Shown: positions 12,395 through 24,825 of the stretch, in pieces
How positions within the stretch are numbered: position 1 is the first letter of the stretch
Layout: the number at the start of each line of letters is the position of its first letter
Assembly: GCF_020921035.1 (NCBI RefSeq)
Contig: NC_063158.1
Location: 6,864,001 to 6,928,000 of the forward strand
DNA from: Rhodamnia argentea
Lineage: Eukaryota > Streptophyta > Magnoliopsida > Myrtales > Myrtaceae
DNA: 64,000 bases
Direction: 5' to 3'
The notes under the pieces: generated by a model
The model's input: the letters and a program-made list of their open reading frames with translations, nothing else
Told to the model about the DNA's origin: nothing
The model's database searches: none
Translations under genes and position numbers: made by a program

Positions 12395-12520
12395 TCTGCT
12401 CCTTCGATGACTCTTGAACCGATATCTCGTTGAAGATCAAAGAACAAAATGCCTCTATTTGAGTTGCCCAACATGACGACCGTGAAGAGCTGAGTTTTTG
12501 GTACCTTACCATCCTCGTTG
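12395..12520 (-). promoter_or_regulatory. 5'-proximal conserved block of TNL-A
   Basis: This stretch is strongly conserved before the start codons of A, B, C and D, including caaaatgcctctatttgag and the pyrimidine/gagctgag-type blocks. It is probably 5' UTR and core promoter, retained since duplication. No convincing TATA box could be fixed; a TTTATATTTTTTC stretch lies near 12580 (minus). Confidence 0.5.
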
Positions 12521-12604
12521 TCGATGGGACCCACCGTTTTGCACCGACTGCTACAATTTTTTACTCACAACTGTGTCTGAAAAAATATAAACACACTTAA
12601 AATA

Positions 12605-12790
12605 ATCCCCACGCCGTGTGTTTCGTGCTTTATCTGGGCCCCTGATCGCAGAGACCAAGGGTGAACACCCATCATTTACGGCATGGATTATCAGGGTATC
12701 TAATCCTGTTCGCTCCCCATGCTTTTGCACATCAGCATCGGTATGGACCAGAGAGCTGCCTTCGCTTTTGACCTTCCTTCGTAGATCTAC
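12605..12790 (-). pseudogene. rrn18: Nuclear insertion of mitochondrial rrn18 (NUMT)
   Basis: The minus strand carries the universal small-subunit rRNA motif ggattagatacc followed by a diverged ccctgataatcc and then atgccgtaaatgatg. Next come gtgttcacccttggtct and gatcaggggcccag, which fit the plant mitochondrial 18S rRNA rather than the plastid 16S. Only about 185 bp are present. Differences from the expected gene are mostly C-to-T and G-to-A changes, as expected for a methylated nuclear copy. It is not a functional rRNA. It lies about 210 bp upstream of the TNL-A start codon. Confidence 0.9.
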
Positions 12791-12810
12791 AGAACAACGA
12801 CAATGACGAC

Positions 12811-12832
12811 AATAATAATAATAATAATAATA
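12811..12832. repeat. (AAT)n microsatellite
   Basis: Seven AAT units. The equivalent (AAT)n in the upstream spacer of TNL-B (about 33400) is where a foldback element inserted. Confidence 0.9.
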
Positions 12833-13014
12833 CAATGATTACATGTACATAATACAGTTTATATTTCTAGACTACATGTTAATGCCATAAATGAATGATA
12901 GTCGATATATTAATTATTCAGTTGGCAAATTGCATAACACTTTTTGTGATCATATAGAGCCGATTCAAAAATTTGTGACCATGTAGAGCTGAGTTTTTCG
13001 CATTTATACTTCAA

Positions 13015-14759
13015 AGGGGAGGGGGGAGTACAGTGGTTTCCTTGTAAACCAAGGAGATTACACAGCTCTTTTTGATGGTTTTGAGCTCGAAACGATCATT
13101 CGATTATCTCTGCGCTCCATTCATAGCGTCACCGATAAAGAAGAAGGAAGGAAAACAGGAGTCGAGGTGGGAGGATGAAGTGCCGGATAGAGTTTAACTG
13201 ATAATTCGAAGAATCTCTCAAAGTAGCATACAATTAATACGTTCATATTGAGAATCTAGAGATGCCTTCAAATTTCAGGCAACTACTTCAAACAAATACA
13301 CCCGATGACAGTTCTAACTCAATTTTCTTACTCGACACTATTGATAGTTGGAGAGTTCGACTCTCTAAATGAGTTGAATCAAGCTTACTATGGGCGTAGC
13401 TTTCTGAATGAGTTTGAGCGCATGTGAACATGTCGGGAACATACTTGGGCGTAGAGAATAATTTATTTCGGTCCCATTTAGAACATTATATATACCCATT
13501 TCCCGTGGAGAAATAAGCAAGTTGACCTAGACTTTTCATTGATTAACGCAAATGACAGATTATTTTGAGTGGGGCGAGCCGCTCTAATTGACTCTTTGCA
13601 TTTGTAGGCTCTTGCCCCTATAATTGACTATTGGAATTAGTGCCACGAAGCAGCTTGGTGATTTGGGAAACCCAATCTCGAGGATTAAAATGGATAAGTA
13701 CAGCAAACCCAAACATTTTTATATTTCAAATTCTTTAATTTTGTGTTTTTGGGCTAAATCAGAGGACTACTTTTTTTTTTTTTTTTTTGGGTCAGAGAAG
13801 AAGACTAAATTTGGCAGAGTAAGCAATGCGGTAGGCTCTGGTTGGGTGTTAAGTAGAGATACCAAGCATTTGATCTAATTATAGTCCTCGTTGCCATGAC
13901 ATTAATTTTGTTTCTAAAAGCAAGGAAAAAGAAAGAAAGAAAAGAAAGTAATATATCACATTATACTAGCCTGCAGATACTAGCCTGCAGATCCGTGATA
14001 TGGACGAGAATATATCTACAGGCTAGTATACTGTGATATTATTTCTTGTAATCTATTTCAGGAGGGTAAAAAAAAAAATACTAGCCTATAGATCCATGTA
14101 CTGGACAAGAGTAGGCTCGTGAAATAGATTATGAGAAATAATTTGTTTTAGAAGTGTTCTCGATCACCCTTAGGTTCTACGAATGTGAAGCCTCATTCTT
14201 ATATTTAGGGAGAAAGAACTCTCGTAACTTTGAAGTTGGTGCATAGCAGACTTTGAACTTCGTAAAGTTGCATTTCCCCTCTGCCAAACTTGAACTTGTT
14301 TAATGGCATGCTAATTAACCCCGTCAATATGTACCATCCACATACCTTTTAATTGGGATAATAAACCTCTAACTGACTCCGATATTGATAATTTTAAAGA
14401 AACTTGTAATAACTTTTGGACACATGGGTAAATTTGAGACTAGAGTGAAAGTTGGCGTTTTTTTTAAACAACAAAAGTTTGAAGCAAAATCGGGATTAGA
14501 CCTAAAGATGAGTTTTTTCAGAGAATTAAGCCCATTCATAATTAAGTTTGCAATCCATAACTTGGACGCCATAAGATATGGTTAATGGAAAATTTGTCCA
14601 ACCAGGTACAGAGGAAGTATTGCCCATGAATAAATGCTACGACACTGCTTAAAAATGAGGAAAATCACTTTAAATAATTATAGTCATTGTTCAATTTGTC
14701 TGTGCTTTTTCATGTTATGTAATACCCGGTGTTCATTTTGTCTATGTGACATTTATGCG
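13015..14759. repeat. TNL-A upstream spacer module, copy 2
   Basis: Collinear with copy 1 and copy 4. It holds the gtggtttccttgtaaacc block, a tcctgtt-free pyrimidine stretch, the agcaaggaaaaagaaag block and the gttggtgcatagcagact block. A short local duplication of actagcctgcagat occurs near 13966-13990. The 14369-14585 part is paralogous to 38130-38270 and 57500-57750. No gene is supported. Confidence 0.7.
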
Positions 14760-15086
14760 GAGTGAAGACTTTTTGTGATCATGTAGAGCCGAGTTTTTGG
14801 CATTTATACTTCAAGGCCGGGGGAAAGTACAGTGGTTTCCTTGTAAACTAGGAAGATTATACAGACTATTTTGGATGGTTTTGAGCTCAAAATGATCGCT
14901 AGACTACCTCTGCACCATATTTGTAGCGTCATTCATAAAGATGCAGGAGTGAAAGCAGGAGGTGAGGTGGGAGGATGAAGCGTGAGATAGAGCTTAACTG
15001 ATAATTTAAGGAATCTTTAAAAGTATCACACAATTAATACGTCCCTATTGAGAATCTCGAGATTCCTTCGAATTTCAGGCAACTAC

Positions 15087-16376
15087 TATTGTATCTAGCA
15101 ATATCATCCAGAGGGGATGAATAGGTGATTTTAAACAATTTTAATTAGAAAATGAGGAATTAAAATAATCAAGTCAATATGTGCATAAAATCTGAATTTG
15201 AATTTGCGCAGTTTGGATTCTGAACATAAATATGCAATTTCTAGGTATACATATTCAGAATATGAACACCAGTATGCAATATTCTATCAAACACAATATT
15301 AAGAGTTAGAGATAGAAAATATTACACACAACGATTATAATGGTTAGGCTTAGATCAAGCCTACGTCCACTCTCTTACGTTAACAGCAGATTGGTTGAAT
15401 TCCACTAAATGAATCAATGGAGATTTACATCAAGTGATGGTACTCTCTTTGATAGATCACACTATTCTTTCTCAATCACTCTTGCAGAGCCTCTCAGTAA
15501 TTGTCGTATAAAGCTTACGATGACAAGTATGAATCTAAATAATTCTAGTACCTTGAAATTTATGATTTTAATCATATACCGTAGTAGCATCATGGATGTC
15601 CTTTTATACTCCTTTACTCCCAAACTAGCCATTGGATAGGTCTTCAAAGAATCGCTCTTCAATCTCCGATTGGACGCAATCAATCTTGATTAAAAAAGAC
15701 TGTATCTAGAAAGATTTGGTAGCCGTTGGTGTAAGATATAAACCCCTCACAACTCAATCTTCGATTTTCATTAGTGGAGTCCTTCGGATCTGAAAGTTTT
15801 CTTGTCAAGGATATGCTATCAATCATACTATAGAATAATCCTATCAATCAAAGATTATAAACTTCCATAAATATCTCCGCAACAACGGACATGTGTTAGC
15901 TGTAGGTCTTTATAATCTAGAATTAATTTATCTCGCAACTTCTGAACAATCTTCAGAAGCAGTCTTCTATATCTAAATACTTCTCCACGTCTGAATAGTC
16001 TTCATAAACAAAACTAGTTTTCAGACTGCATAATTTAGATGCAGTATCTTGAGCTCCATCTTTTGGTTCCTCCAAGCATATTGGCAATTACAGCTCTACC
16101 TCGTTGTTCATCTATCCAAGATCCTTTCAAGCTTTACCGAACTTCTCATTCTAACCTTGTTGACCTTCTAATTAGGTAACTCAAACTTGTAGATACCTCT
16201 ATACCCAGTGCCTTTTTCACCATTGATAAATAACTTATAACTTTCGGACGTTATGTTATTACACCGTCTGCATAACGGCTTGTGTTTCTTTCATCTAGTT
16301 CTACTCAACTAATAAACACATTAGTAGCCTTTGATTATTTTGTCATCTTCAAAACATCATAGGGGATTTTTTTTAA
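15087..16376. mobile_element. Unclassified 1.29-kb insertion
   Basis: Comparison with copy 2 (caggcaactacttcaaac) shows this stretch is extra. The 7-mer CAACTAC flanks it at 15080-15086 and 16377-16383, consistent with a target duplication. The interior is AT-rich without a credible protein. It begins near ttgtatctagcaatatcatc and ends in a T-rich tail with TTTTTTTTAA. The class cannot be told. Confidence 0.6.
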
Positions 16377-16451
16377 CAACTACGTCAAACAAATACACTT
16401 GGTGATGACTATTTTCTAGCTTAGCAGCTATTGATAGTTGGAGAGTTCGAC

Positions 16452-16456
<5 letters not shown>

Positions 16457-16500
<44 letters not shown>
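16457..16500. repeat. (CT)n microsatellite
   Basis: About 22 CT units, the same module position as 2370-2409. Confidence 0.95.
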
Positions 16501-16502
<2 letters not shown>

Positions 16503-17700
16503 GTGTTCAAAAAAGAAAGAACATAGGAAAGCACTGTGCGAAGCATATGTCAAACACGCAGGAGCCAAAATCCCAATGACTCATGTGACGCAAGTCGCTA
16601 CTATATGAGCCTACTCGATAAGAGCCAACCTAAGATAACGTAGAGTCTACCTTTCCTCATCACCTCCTAAGTTGAGTGAAAATATTTTCATTCCCTTCAA
16701 CTCAAGGGAATACTCCGAATATTTACATCAAGAGTTCAGATGAAATCTTTTAAGGTCATACTTAGGACCTACTGTGATGAGTTTGGATGAAGCTGAACAT
16801 GTCGATAACTTACTAGGGTGTAGAGAAATTTATGTCAGTCCCATTTAAACATTATATATTCCCATTGCCCCTGGGGAAAAATTGAGCATGCTAGACTTTC
16901 CATTGATTACCGCAAATGGGTGTGTGTTTGGGGAGGAGAGCCGCTCTAATTGACTTTTTGGAGTTGCAGGCTCTTTCCCCTATAATTGACTATTGGAATT
17001 AGTGCTACCAACCAGCTGGTGATTTGGGAAACCCCATCTCGATGATCAGAATGGATTAGTACGACAAACGCAAACATTTTTTGTATTTCAAATTTAATTG
17101 TGTTTTTGGGCTAAATCCTAAGACTAAAGTTGGCAGAGGAAGCAATGTGGTTGGCTCTGGTTGGGTGTTAAGTAGAGATACCAAGCATTTGATCTTTTTG
17201 GTTCATGTGGAAGGAGAAGCTCGTTAAGCAAACTGGCACTTGCGGTGTTTGTTCCTGGAATTAGGTTGAAAGTGGAGGTACGTTGTTGAGATCCTCCCGT
17301 GCCTAAAGAAATTCTCTTTCCTTTGCTTTTTGTTTCTGAAACAAATTTAATTATTGCCACTATAATTTTAGTCCTTTTCGCCCACGAAATTAATTTTGTA
17401 TCTAAACGTAAGGAAAAAGAAAAAGAGAAAAAAGAACGTAATATATCACATTATACTAGCCTATAGATCCGTGCTATGCACAGACAAGATTTGAAAAACA
17501 GATCACAGGAAAAAATTATTCTGTAAGTGTACTTGATCACTCTTAGGTTCCATGAATGTGAAACCCCATTTTTATATTTAGGGAGAAAGTACCCTCATAA
17601 CTTTGAAGCTGGTGCATAGCAAACTTTGGATCCCCTCAGCCAAACCTGAACTTGTTTAACTATGTCAATATGTACCGTCTACATACCTCTAAAGGGTAAA

Positions 17701-19480
17701 TAAGTTACGTATCTATAGTCTAAAATCCTTTGTGGAATATACACCTTATATTATAAAGAACAAATCCTTTTTATGGTAAGCATCAATTGTCTGGGTTGCG
17801 ATGGAATACTCGCATGATTAGATGTCTGTTTTGTTGCACTTGAGTTGCCATCCAAAGTGTCCATTTTTATGAATAGAAGTGGGGTTTAGAAGAACCTGCG
17901 GAATGTGCTATGAAACTGAATCTTGGATTGGTTCCAAGATGGGTGTTATAGGTGATGGAGCAATTTATGGGCTCAAAAAGTTCATAACTGGCAAGTAAAG
18001 AGGGGTCTCTAGGATTTCAGGCGCTACTAAACCCATACCCATCGTGTACCTTACATAATTCAAAATTTACATAATTAACTAAAGGGTTAGCACCACAAAA
18101 AATCTCAAACTTGTACATTTGAACAAATTTACCCCAAATTATTTTTTAACCACAAAAACCCCTTATCGATACTCTTGTGACAAATTTATCCGAAACTGGT
18201 ATATTTGTGATAAATTTATCATCCATTAATTTTCGTTAAATCTAACCCTTAAAGTGTTAAGATGTATGACACATGGCAATTGACATGTATACCAGTTTGA
18301 GATTTTTACCATCTGTTTGTCACATGTGTATTAGTTTGAAATTTTTTACGGTATTAACCCAATTCAACGGAGGATGAATTTATGATAGGTATACTAATTT
18401 GGTGTTTTCGTGGTAAAAAAAACTAGTTTATCGATAAATTTGTCACGGTTATATCAATTTATGATTTTTTTTTTTGAAAAAAATAGTTTGGGGATAGATT
18501 TGTCACAATTATACCAATTTGAGGTTTTTCGTGATCAAAAAATAATTTGGGTAAATTTGTCACAAATGTATCAGTTTGAAGTTTTTCATGATATTAACCC
18601 TCAATTAAATATATGTTGTAAACAGGTAAATGTTACGGAATACATAATTAATTAAAGTAACATTAGCTACATAGTTGTTCATTTTATCTTTGACCCTTTA
18701 GTTTTGGTGTTTAAAGTCGTGAAAAACCTAGCTAATTAACAATTTCTAGCTCTGCTTCAGCTCTCCCCAACAAAGGTCTCACTCTCTCACATCAACAGAT
18801 ACGGAATTTTAGAAGGCGACACACTTATTTCTTCATAATTCGAGTTTTGCAATTATGGCTTTTGACTATGGAATTGTTAACCAGAATGTACACTTGGGAG
18901 TGTGTCAACAAAAGAAATTTTCACATCGGGACACGGTGTAACGTGGAGCAATTAATTTATTTCCAATTTTTTTGGTTGAAATAATTTATTTTACTTTGAC
19001 CATAAGATATTATAAATTAAAGTTCTCATTAATGTTGGGTTCAATTGAAGATATTAATAAACTTGTATTTGGTCTCTTGCTTGGTGATCTAACGAATTGG
19101 CTTCTGCTGCCCATATAAAATTGCGACAATCTTTTTGCCCGGCGAAAAAATTGTAAGGAAGTACAGAGTAGTGTAGTACTCAGGACTTGTCGGATCTGGA
19201 GGCATAGGAAATGAAAGGGTGATCTAATGGTACCATAAGGGTCTAAACTTTTGCTAATTTGCAATCGATTATTTGGACTTTCTTTCTTCTTTCTACTTTT
19301 TTCCGGTCGAAGAGTGTTTGGACTATCTTTGTCCAGTTAAAGACGTCAACTTTTCAAATATATGTCAATGGGAGACTCCAGCACTGCGTCGCCTAATTGT
19401 TGCTAACGTGAACTGTTGATTCAATAAAAATGATGTCTCTCACATTTAAACCAACAAACACCATATTATTTTACTTCTAC
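17701..19480. other. Spacer paralogous to 38640-39400
   Basis: The part 17780-18010 matches 38740-38960 (blocks such as caaagtg-tcaatttttatgaatag and ggtgatggagcaa). This shows that the upstream spacer of TNL-B and this region come from the same ancestor. It holds the foldback element at 18083-18601. No coding region is supported. Confidence 0.6.
18083..18601. mobile_element. Foldback MITE-like element, about 519 bp
   Basis: Ends are inverted: AGGGTTAGCACCACAAAAA at the left, and the complement AGGGTTAATATCATGAAAAA at the right. Both arms repeat blocks such as gacaaatttatc / gataaatttgtc. A possible 9-bp target duplication with one mismatch (AATTAACTA / AATTAAATA) lies just outside. No transposase. 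The element at 30103-33399 belongs to the same family. Confidence 0.7.
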
Positions 19481-21134
19481 TAATTTTTTTTTTCACATTT
19501 TTCTTCTTCTTGCTCGTCATTGGCGGCTATTCTCAGCCATGTGCAGCCCTCGCCGCTGTCCATTATGTTGAGTATAGTCAAAACCTTCACAAACTGTATC
19601 AATTCAAATAGCTGCTTCAAAAACTGAAAAACTATCCCCAAGAAAGGCATTAACAGCCCCCTGCAAATTGGTGCCATTGAGGAATCTCCATCAATAAGAG
19701 CAGACTTGACACCAAAACTCTCACAAAGCAAGAACGGTCCATCTACACAGTCACTTCATTCTTACTCTCAGATCAGAACCACCTGCACATATGGTTCCCT
19801 TTGATTAAAATGGCATTGTTTCTTTCGTCTTACATAGCAGAATGAGCATCGGCAGAACAAATCCAAATTGCATAGCGTAAAAACTCTAATGCTTGAGTGG
19901 ATGAAACATAAAATCTGAAGCTGATTTTTCCAGACTGGATGAAATTGATCGATATTCTGCTTTCGGTCATATTCGACAAGTAAATCTCATCAAGAATCCA
20001 ATGTGGCCAGGGAATCTTGTGAAGAGAATGCAGCAGTGTATCAAAAACATGTTAATGACTTACGACGAAAAGAATTGCAAAGGGACTGACATAACTGAAG
20101 TTGAGGGGTTTCCTAATAAGTACAAATGGCTTGTTTGCAGCAACTGTTCTTCCATATGAGCATCCTCACCGACAAAATGAAACCGAAAGTATCTGCATAG
20201 ACGAATAAACATAACCACATTGACGTCAAGGGAGGAAGCAAATCATTCTTCAAACATCGGGTACTTCAAGAAAATTACAACTCAGATTTGCTTGTGATAG
20301 TCATCGATAGGTTATCCAGGATGAGCAATCTTACTTGATGGCTCATGACATCTGATGTCCTTAGGAGGCATTCTGATGAGAGTTGTTTTGTCCGAAGCAT
20401 CATGTCATACTCCTCCATCACCTTCTCCGTTCTTTGAATCATGTAAGAGAAGGAAGACCATATCCTGTCGTTATGGAAAATGGTTAAATTGAACGCAATC
20501 ATTTTTATGTAATGGGAAAGAAGACAAAAAGGACATAATCCATCTTTTTATTCGGTGATTAAATATCAAACCTCCTCCGTATGTCCCTAGTATCAAAATG
20601 TTTAATACACTAATTAGGGAAAACTCTTAGGTCGGCGAACAATTTAACAATGGCAGCAATTCGGAACTATTGACAATCTATTGAAGTGCTACACTCGTAA
20701 AATTTGGAAAAGGTCGGTAATTTACTAATTTATCAAAACATTGGTAAATCCTTCTACTCTTCCTTGTGAATGCATTATTGACTGCTCCAACGAACCCGAG
20801 CACGATACCCCTGAAGCATCGTGTCAACTTCCGCTGACCAGAAATCTCCATTCCTTGAACTACTTAAAAAGACAAAAGTATAACAGCGTACTATCAATAA
20901 AATGGTGTTGTCAAGTAGGAAATGCTGATGAACAGTGTGACCTGCTTTATTTACCTTTCAAAGCAAAATGCGAATCGTTCTGGACAGTGTGACCAAAGTG
21001 CTCGACTCGTCGGAGCAGTCTTTTCATGGACCAGTTGTTTCTCTCTGCTGCAGTAGAACGATGAACGTATGAAGATCCGATAAGTTGCATCGCTGGACGT
21101 CTTTTAGAGTTTAGACGCCCCGAGTCCTGGAGCT
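19481..21134. repeat. TNL downstream spacer module, copy 3
   Basis: Matches the spacers at 4536, 23016, 50126 and 59110, including tgaaattgatcgatattctgc, ttatccaggatgagcaatct and the gtgtgacctgctttatttacc block next to the LRR end. A minus-strand open stretch at 19480-19731 shares FQFLKQLFE with 4898-5092 but is not recognised as a gene. Confidence 0.7.
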
Positions 21135-21948
21135 CTGTGATCTCCACCAGATCATGCGAGATTGACCCCCATCATTTCATTCAATCTTTGCGAAATTCGA
21201 CAGATGTGGACAACAACACTTCCAAACAGATGTGGACAACAACACTTCCAAGTTTTTCAATCTGTCAAGGCCTCGAAATTGAACTATGTCATCCTCTACC
21301 GGACAAAGAGCATCATCTGACTTAGAGAGCGTAAGCAAATACAAGGATCTTAAAGACTCTAGATGTTCAAGGCTGTCGAGGTTGGACAACTTCCAGCATT
21401 CTGATACAGTTAATCCTTCTAGGTATTTTAATGCTTCTTGCTTGTTTTTGGTCCAAAGATGAAAATGATAGTTGGTTGTATTCACCTATTTTTGCAACCT
21501 TGATTTCTGTCAGCTCGCTGCATGAATTGAAATTTAATTCTGACAAGAATTCCATACTAGACAAACTAGGTAACCCTTTCAACTCATCATAATATTGGAC
21601 ACAAAGCTTGAATAATCCAGAGGGAAGCTCCGGCAGGGATTCCAGCAATCGGCAACCCACAACCTTGAGCTTTTTTAGATGGATTAGATGAGAAAGTTGA
21701 GGCAATGGCTGATGCTGGCAAGTGAATTTCAAAGATGTTAAACAAGGGGAAATCTCTGGTAGCGACTGAAGATTGTCACACAGCATTAAATCAAGGTGCT
21801 GCAGAGAAGGCAACTTACTAATGCTTTGTGGCAGCGATTGTAGCGTCTTGTATTCCTGCAAATCAAGTTCCTCAAGACAAGCAAGCTTATCGAATTCATA
21901 TGAGAAGAAACACCTGTCGATCTTAATCGAAGGATCTTCAGTGAAGAC
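21135..21948 (-). pseudogene. TNL LRR-exon relic 2, interrupted by an LTR
   Basis: Carries the C-terminal half of a TNL LRR exon, with frames such as LPQSISKLPSLQHLDL and LDSLEHLESLRSLYLL. Compared with TNL-A it lacks roughly the last 370 bp before the stop. It has a 60-bp foreign insertion near 21437-21496, a tandem 26-bp duplication at 21200-21251 and frame breaks. At 21948/21949 the LRR sequence stops inside the ttcagtgaagaca block, where an LTR fragment begins. No NB or TIR sequence is left in this unit. Confidence 0.87.
21200..21251. repeat. Tandem duplication of 26 bp
   Basis: The 26-mer beginning acagatgtggacaacaaca occurs twice in direct succession at the deletion joint of LRR relic 2. 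It may have formed when the deleted segment was rejoined. Confidence 0.9.
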
Positions 21949-23015
21949 ATGTCGCGATCTAAAATTAGGCTAATGGATTATTAGGTTAATTAAATCAACT
22001 AACATAATTCGAATCTTTCCAAGTCCTACTGAATCGAAACTTAGGTTTATTTATGAAAAAAATTCAGTTGGAACCGCCACTAATCATTTACGGAAGGTTG
22101 ATTAGAACCCTTAATAAGATATCGGGAGAAATATCTTATTTTTGCGAATCGAGAAAAAAATGAGCTCGAGACTTGGTTACATTAATTTTAAAAATTAATA
22201 CCCTTTCGGTACCAATTTCATGAAAAATTATTTTCGATTGATTGATATGAATTGAGTAATTTTTTTGATTTTCTTTGGAAAGATGCAAATGAAACTACGC
22301 TAAATGACATAGAAATATGCATAGGTGATAACATGGCAATAATATGCTCTAAGCTATGTCATATGCAAATGACAAGTGATTTTTTCTTTCTATTTTCGGA
22401 TTTGAGAATGATTATGGTGAAAACATGCCATAAAACGTGATAACATCTAATTTTAATTAAGAAAATGATTTCTCAGAGTCTAACTCATATTAGATGTTAT
22501 TTTTTTTTATATAAAGCAAGGTTCTGACATGTTTGACCATATGATATTCGGAAAATGATTTTTTTTTTTTGTATTTTTCAGCAAAATAAAAACAAATTAA
22601 AAAGCAATCAGAAGCTTGAACAAAGACAAACAAAAATGCCCATAATATACCTTAATATTCCGAATTTTCTGATAAATCCTCTCATTCCCAAAGATGCGGG
22701 TTGGAGCAAGATTTTATCCGTTACATTCTCGAAAATTCAGGCTAGTATGCGGATAATTGTATAGAATAACATCATCGCTTTTGCCAAATAGCGGAACGCG
22801 AAGTTCTATACTAAATTACCGTCCCATTCCACGAGAGCATGGACAAGACATGTAATTTATTTTTGCGACGGGACAAGGCACAAAGGAGCATGTATTATAG
22901 ATTTGTTTGTTTATAAATGTGCAAACTTTATAACAATCAAGCAATCAAACAAACATGAGAAAATAAAATAAAAATGGGCCAATTAAATTAAATTTTCGAA
23001 AATATGGAGGGGTGG
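21949..23015 (-). mobile_element. 5'-truncated LTR of the 30402-33259 family
   Basis: Starts on the plus strand with TGTCGCGATC, the complement of the 3' end of the 2.86-kb solo LTR (GGTCGTGACA). Blocks match that LTR in reverse order across about 1 kb, for example aattaacctaataatcc at the end and the ttgcacat-ttataaac / tacatgctcc block near 22850-22930. The part equivalent to the first 1.8 kb of the LTR is missing. Insertion was into LRR relic 2. The right boundary near 23015 is approximate. Confidence 0.75.
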
Positions 23016-24825
23016 CCGAAAATATGGACTTCAATTACAATTGCAGGAACAAGAACATGAAGTGGCCACGGAGTTCAAAACCCAAGATCCGCGGACAAAT
23101 TCAGAATAGCAAACGTTGCGAATCGAACATACTACTCTATACTTCTATACTTAATTAAGTCTAACAATATCATGATCGGGGGGAACGAATTTGATTTTAC
23201 CATAAGGGCGACCAAGAAAGTCATTTGAATCGTTGACAAACAGCTTTTTGGCATGTAGTGGGCAACTGTCCTAGCTATCAACGCACGTTCTCTCTAGAAC
23301 AAAAGAATTTCAACCAGAAATCCCGAAACTCCTGCATACGCGTCCTCTGTTTCTAATGTCAGGATGTTCAATCTTCGGCGTTAGGAATCACATAATTATG
23401 GTTGATATTTTCCTCAAGTTCGTAAGGAAATTGCTGTCAATTGTTGATACTTCAACAAATCAAGAGTTGAATGGATATAATTCCAGAGTCTCAAGCTGCC
23501 TGAACCGCCAAGAACCGTAACTATAAATTGCAACCTTCATAAACTGTGTCAATTCGATAGCTGCTTCAAAAACTGAAAAGCTATCCCTAAGAAAGGCTTT
23601 AACAGCTCCTGCAAATTGGTGCAACATCATCAGAGCAACTTGTCATCCAATGAATCGATTACGACCAAATCATGCCACAAGGTTCCGTTGAGGAATCTCC
23701 ATCTTTCAGAGAGTAGTCTTGACACCAAAACTCTCACAAAGCAAGAACAGCGTTCAGCTCTGCGTGCCAAAACAAACAGTCCATCTGCACAGTCACTTCA
23801 TTCTTACTCTCAGATCAGAACCACCTGCACATATGGTTCTCTTTGGTTCACATGTCCCAGATTAAAATGACATCGTTTCTTTCATCGTATATAGCATGCT
23901 ATGCTATAGTATATCTTGCTACATCGAAGGTCAAGATGAGCATTGGCGGAACAAATACACATTGCATGGTGTAAAAATTCTAATTCTTGAATGAAAAAAA
24001 AAAACACATAAAATCTGAAGCTGATTTTTCCAGACGGGATGAAATTGATTGATATTCTGCCTCGGTCAAATTCGACACGTAAATCTCATCAAGAATCCAA
24101 ATGGCCAGGGAATCTTGCGAAGAGAAGGACTTAAACATAACCAAATAGATGTCAAGGGAGAAGCAAATCATTCTTCAAACTCAGTACATGCAGAAAATTA
24201 TAACTCAAAACTCTATTGCGATGGTCATTAATGGCTTATCCAAGATGAGCAATCTTAGTTGATGGCTGTGACAGCTGATGTACTTGGAAGGCATTTCTGA
24301 TGACTGTTGGCATTATCAAGAGAGTGATTTCACCGAAGCATCCTGTCGTCCTCCTCTCCATCAGCTTCCCCGTTCCTTAAATCATGAAAGACAAGGAAAA
24401 CAATACCCTGCTGTCAGGGGAAATGATTAAATTCGAACTAACTATGTTATGTAAAGAAAGGAGACAAAAAAAGGAAATAGTCAATCTTCATATTCGGTGA
24501 TCAAATATCAAACCTCATCCTTCATATGTTGCTATTGCCAAAGCAAAATGTGAATGCATCTCAACGATGAACAGTGTGACCTGCTTTATTTACCTTTCCA
24601 AGCGAAACGTGAATCGTTCCGGACATTGTGGCCAAGGTGCTTGACTCGTCAGAGCATTCTTTTCATGGACCAATTGTTTCTCTTTGCTGCTGCAGTAGTG
24701 CAATGAAAGTATGAAATTTCGATAAGCTGCATCGCTGAGCGCCCTTTAGAGTTTGGACGCCTCATTCCTGGAGCCCCGTGATCTCCACTAGTTCATGCAA
24801 GATTGACCCAACCCCGTCATTTCAT
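23016..24825. repeat. TNL-B downstream spacer module
   Basis: Begins with the gcaggaacaagaa...gtggccacggagttcaaaac block shared with 6860. It continues with the catgatcgggggg, gacaaacagctttttggcat and atgagcaatctta blocks. It includes the presumed 3' UTR of TNL-B. No separate gene is supported. Confidence 0.7.

Larger units (their letters stand above)
14760..17700. repeat. TNL upstream spacer module, copy 3 (interrupted, no gene)
   Basis: A second copy of the upstream module follows copy 2 directly. Its start (gtgatcatgtagagccgagttttt-like, then gtggtttccttgtaaac) repeats the start of copy 2. It is split by an insertion at 15087-16376. No TNL gene lies between copies 2 and 3, so a gene was deleted here or the spacer alone was duplicated. 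Confidence 0.7.

Noticed and set aside
11768..12433. Long open frames antisense to the TIR exons
   Set aside because: They mirror the conserved TIR exon on the other strand and change between paralogues; the TIR frame explains the conservation.
12605..12790. Plastid 16S rRNA as source of the rRNA fragment
   Set aside because: The stretch around atgccgtaaa and gtgttcacccttggtct fits the mitochondrial gene better than the plastid one, from what I know of both.
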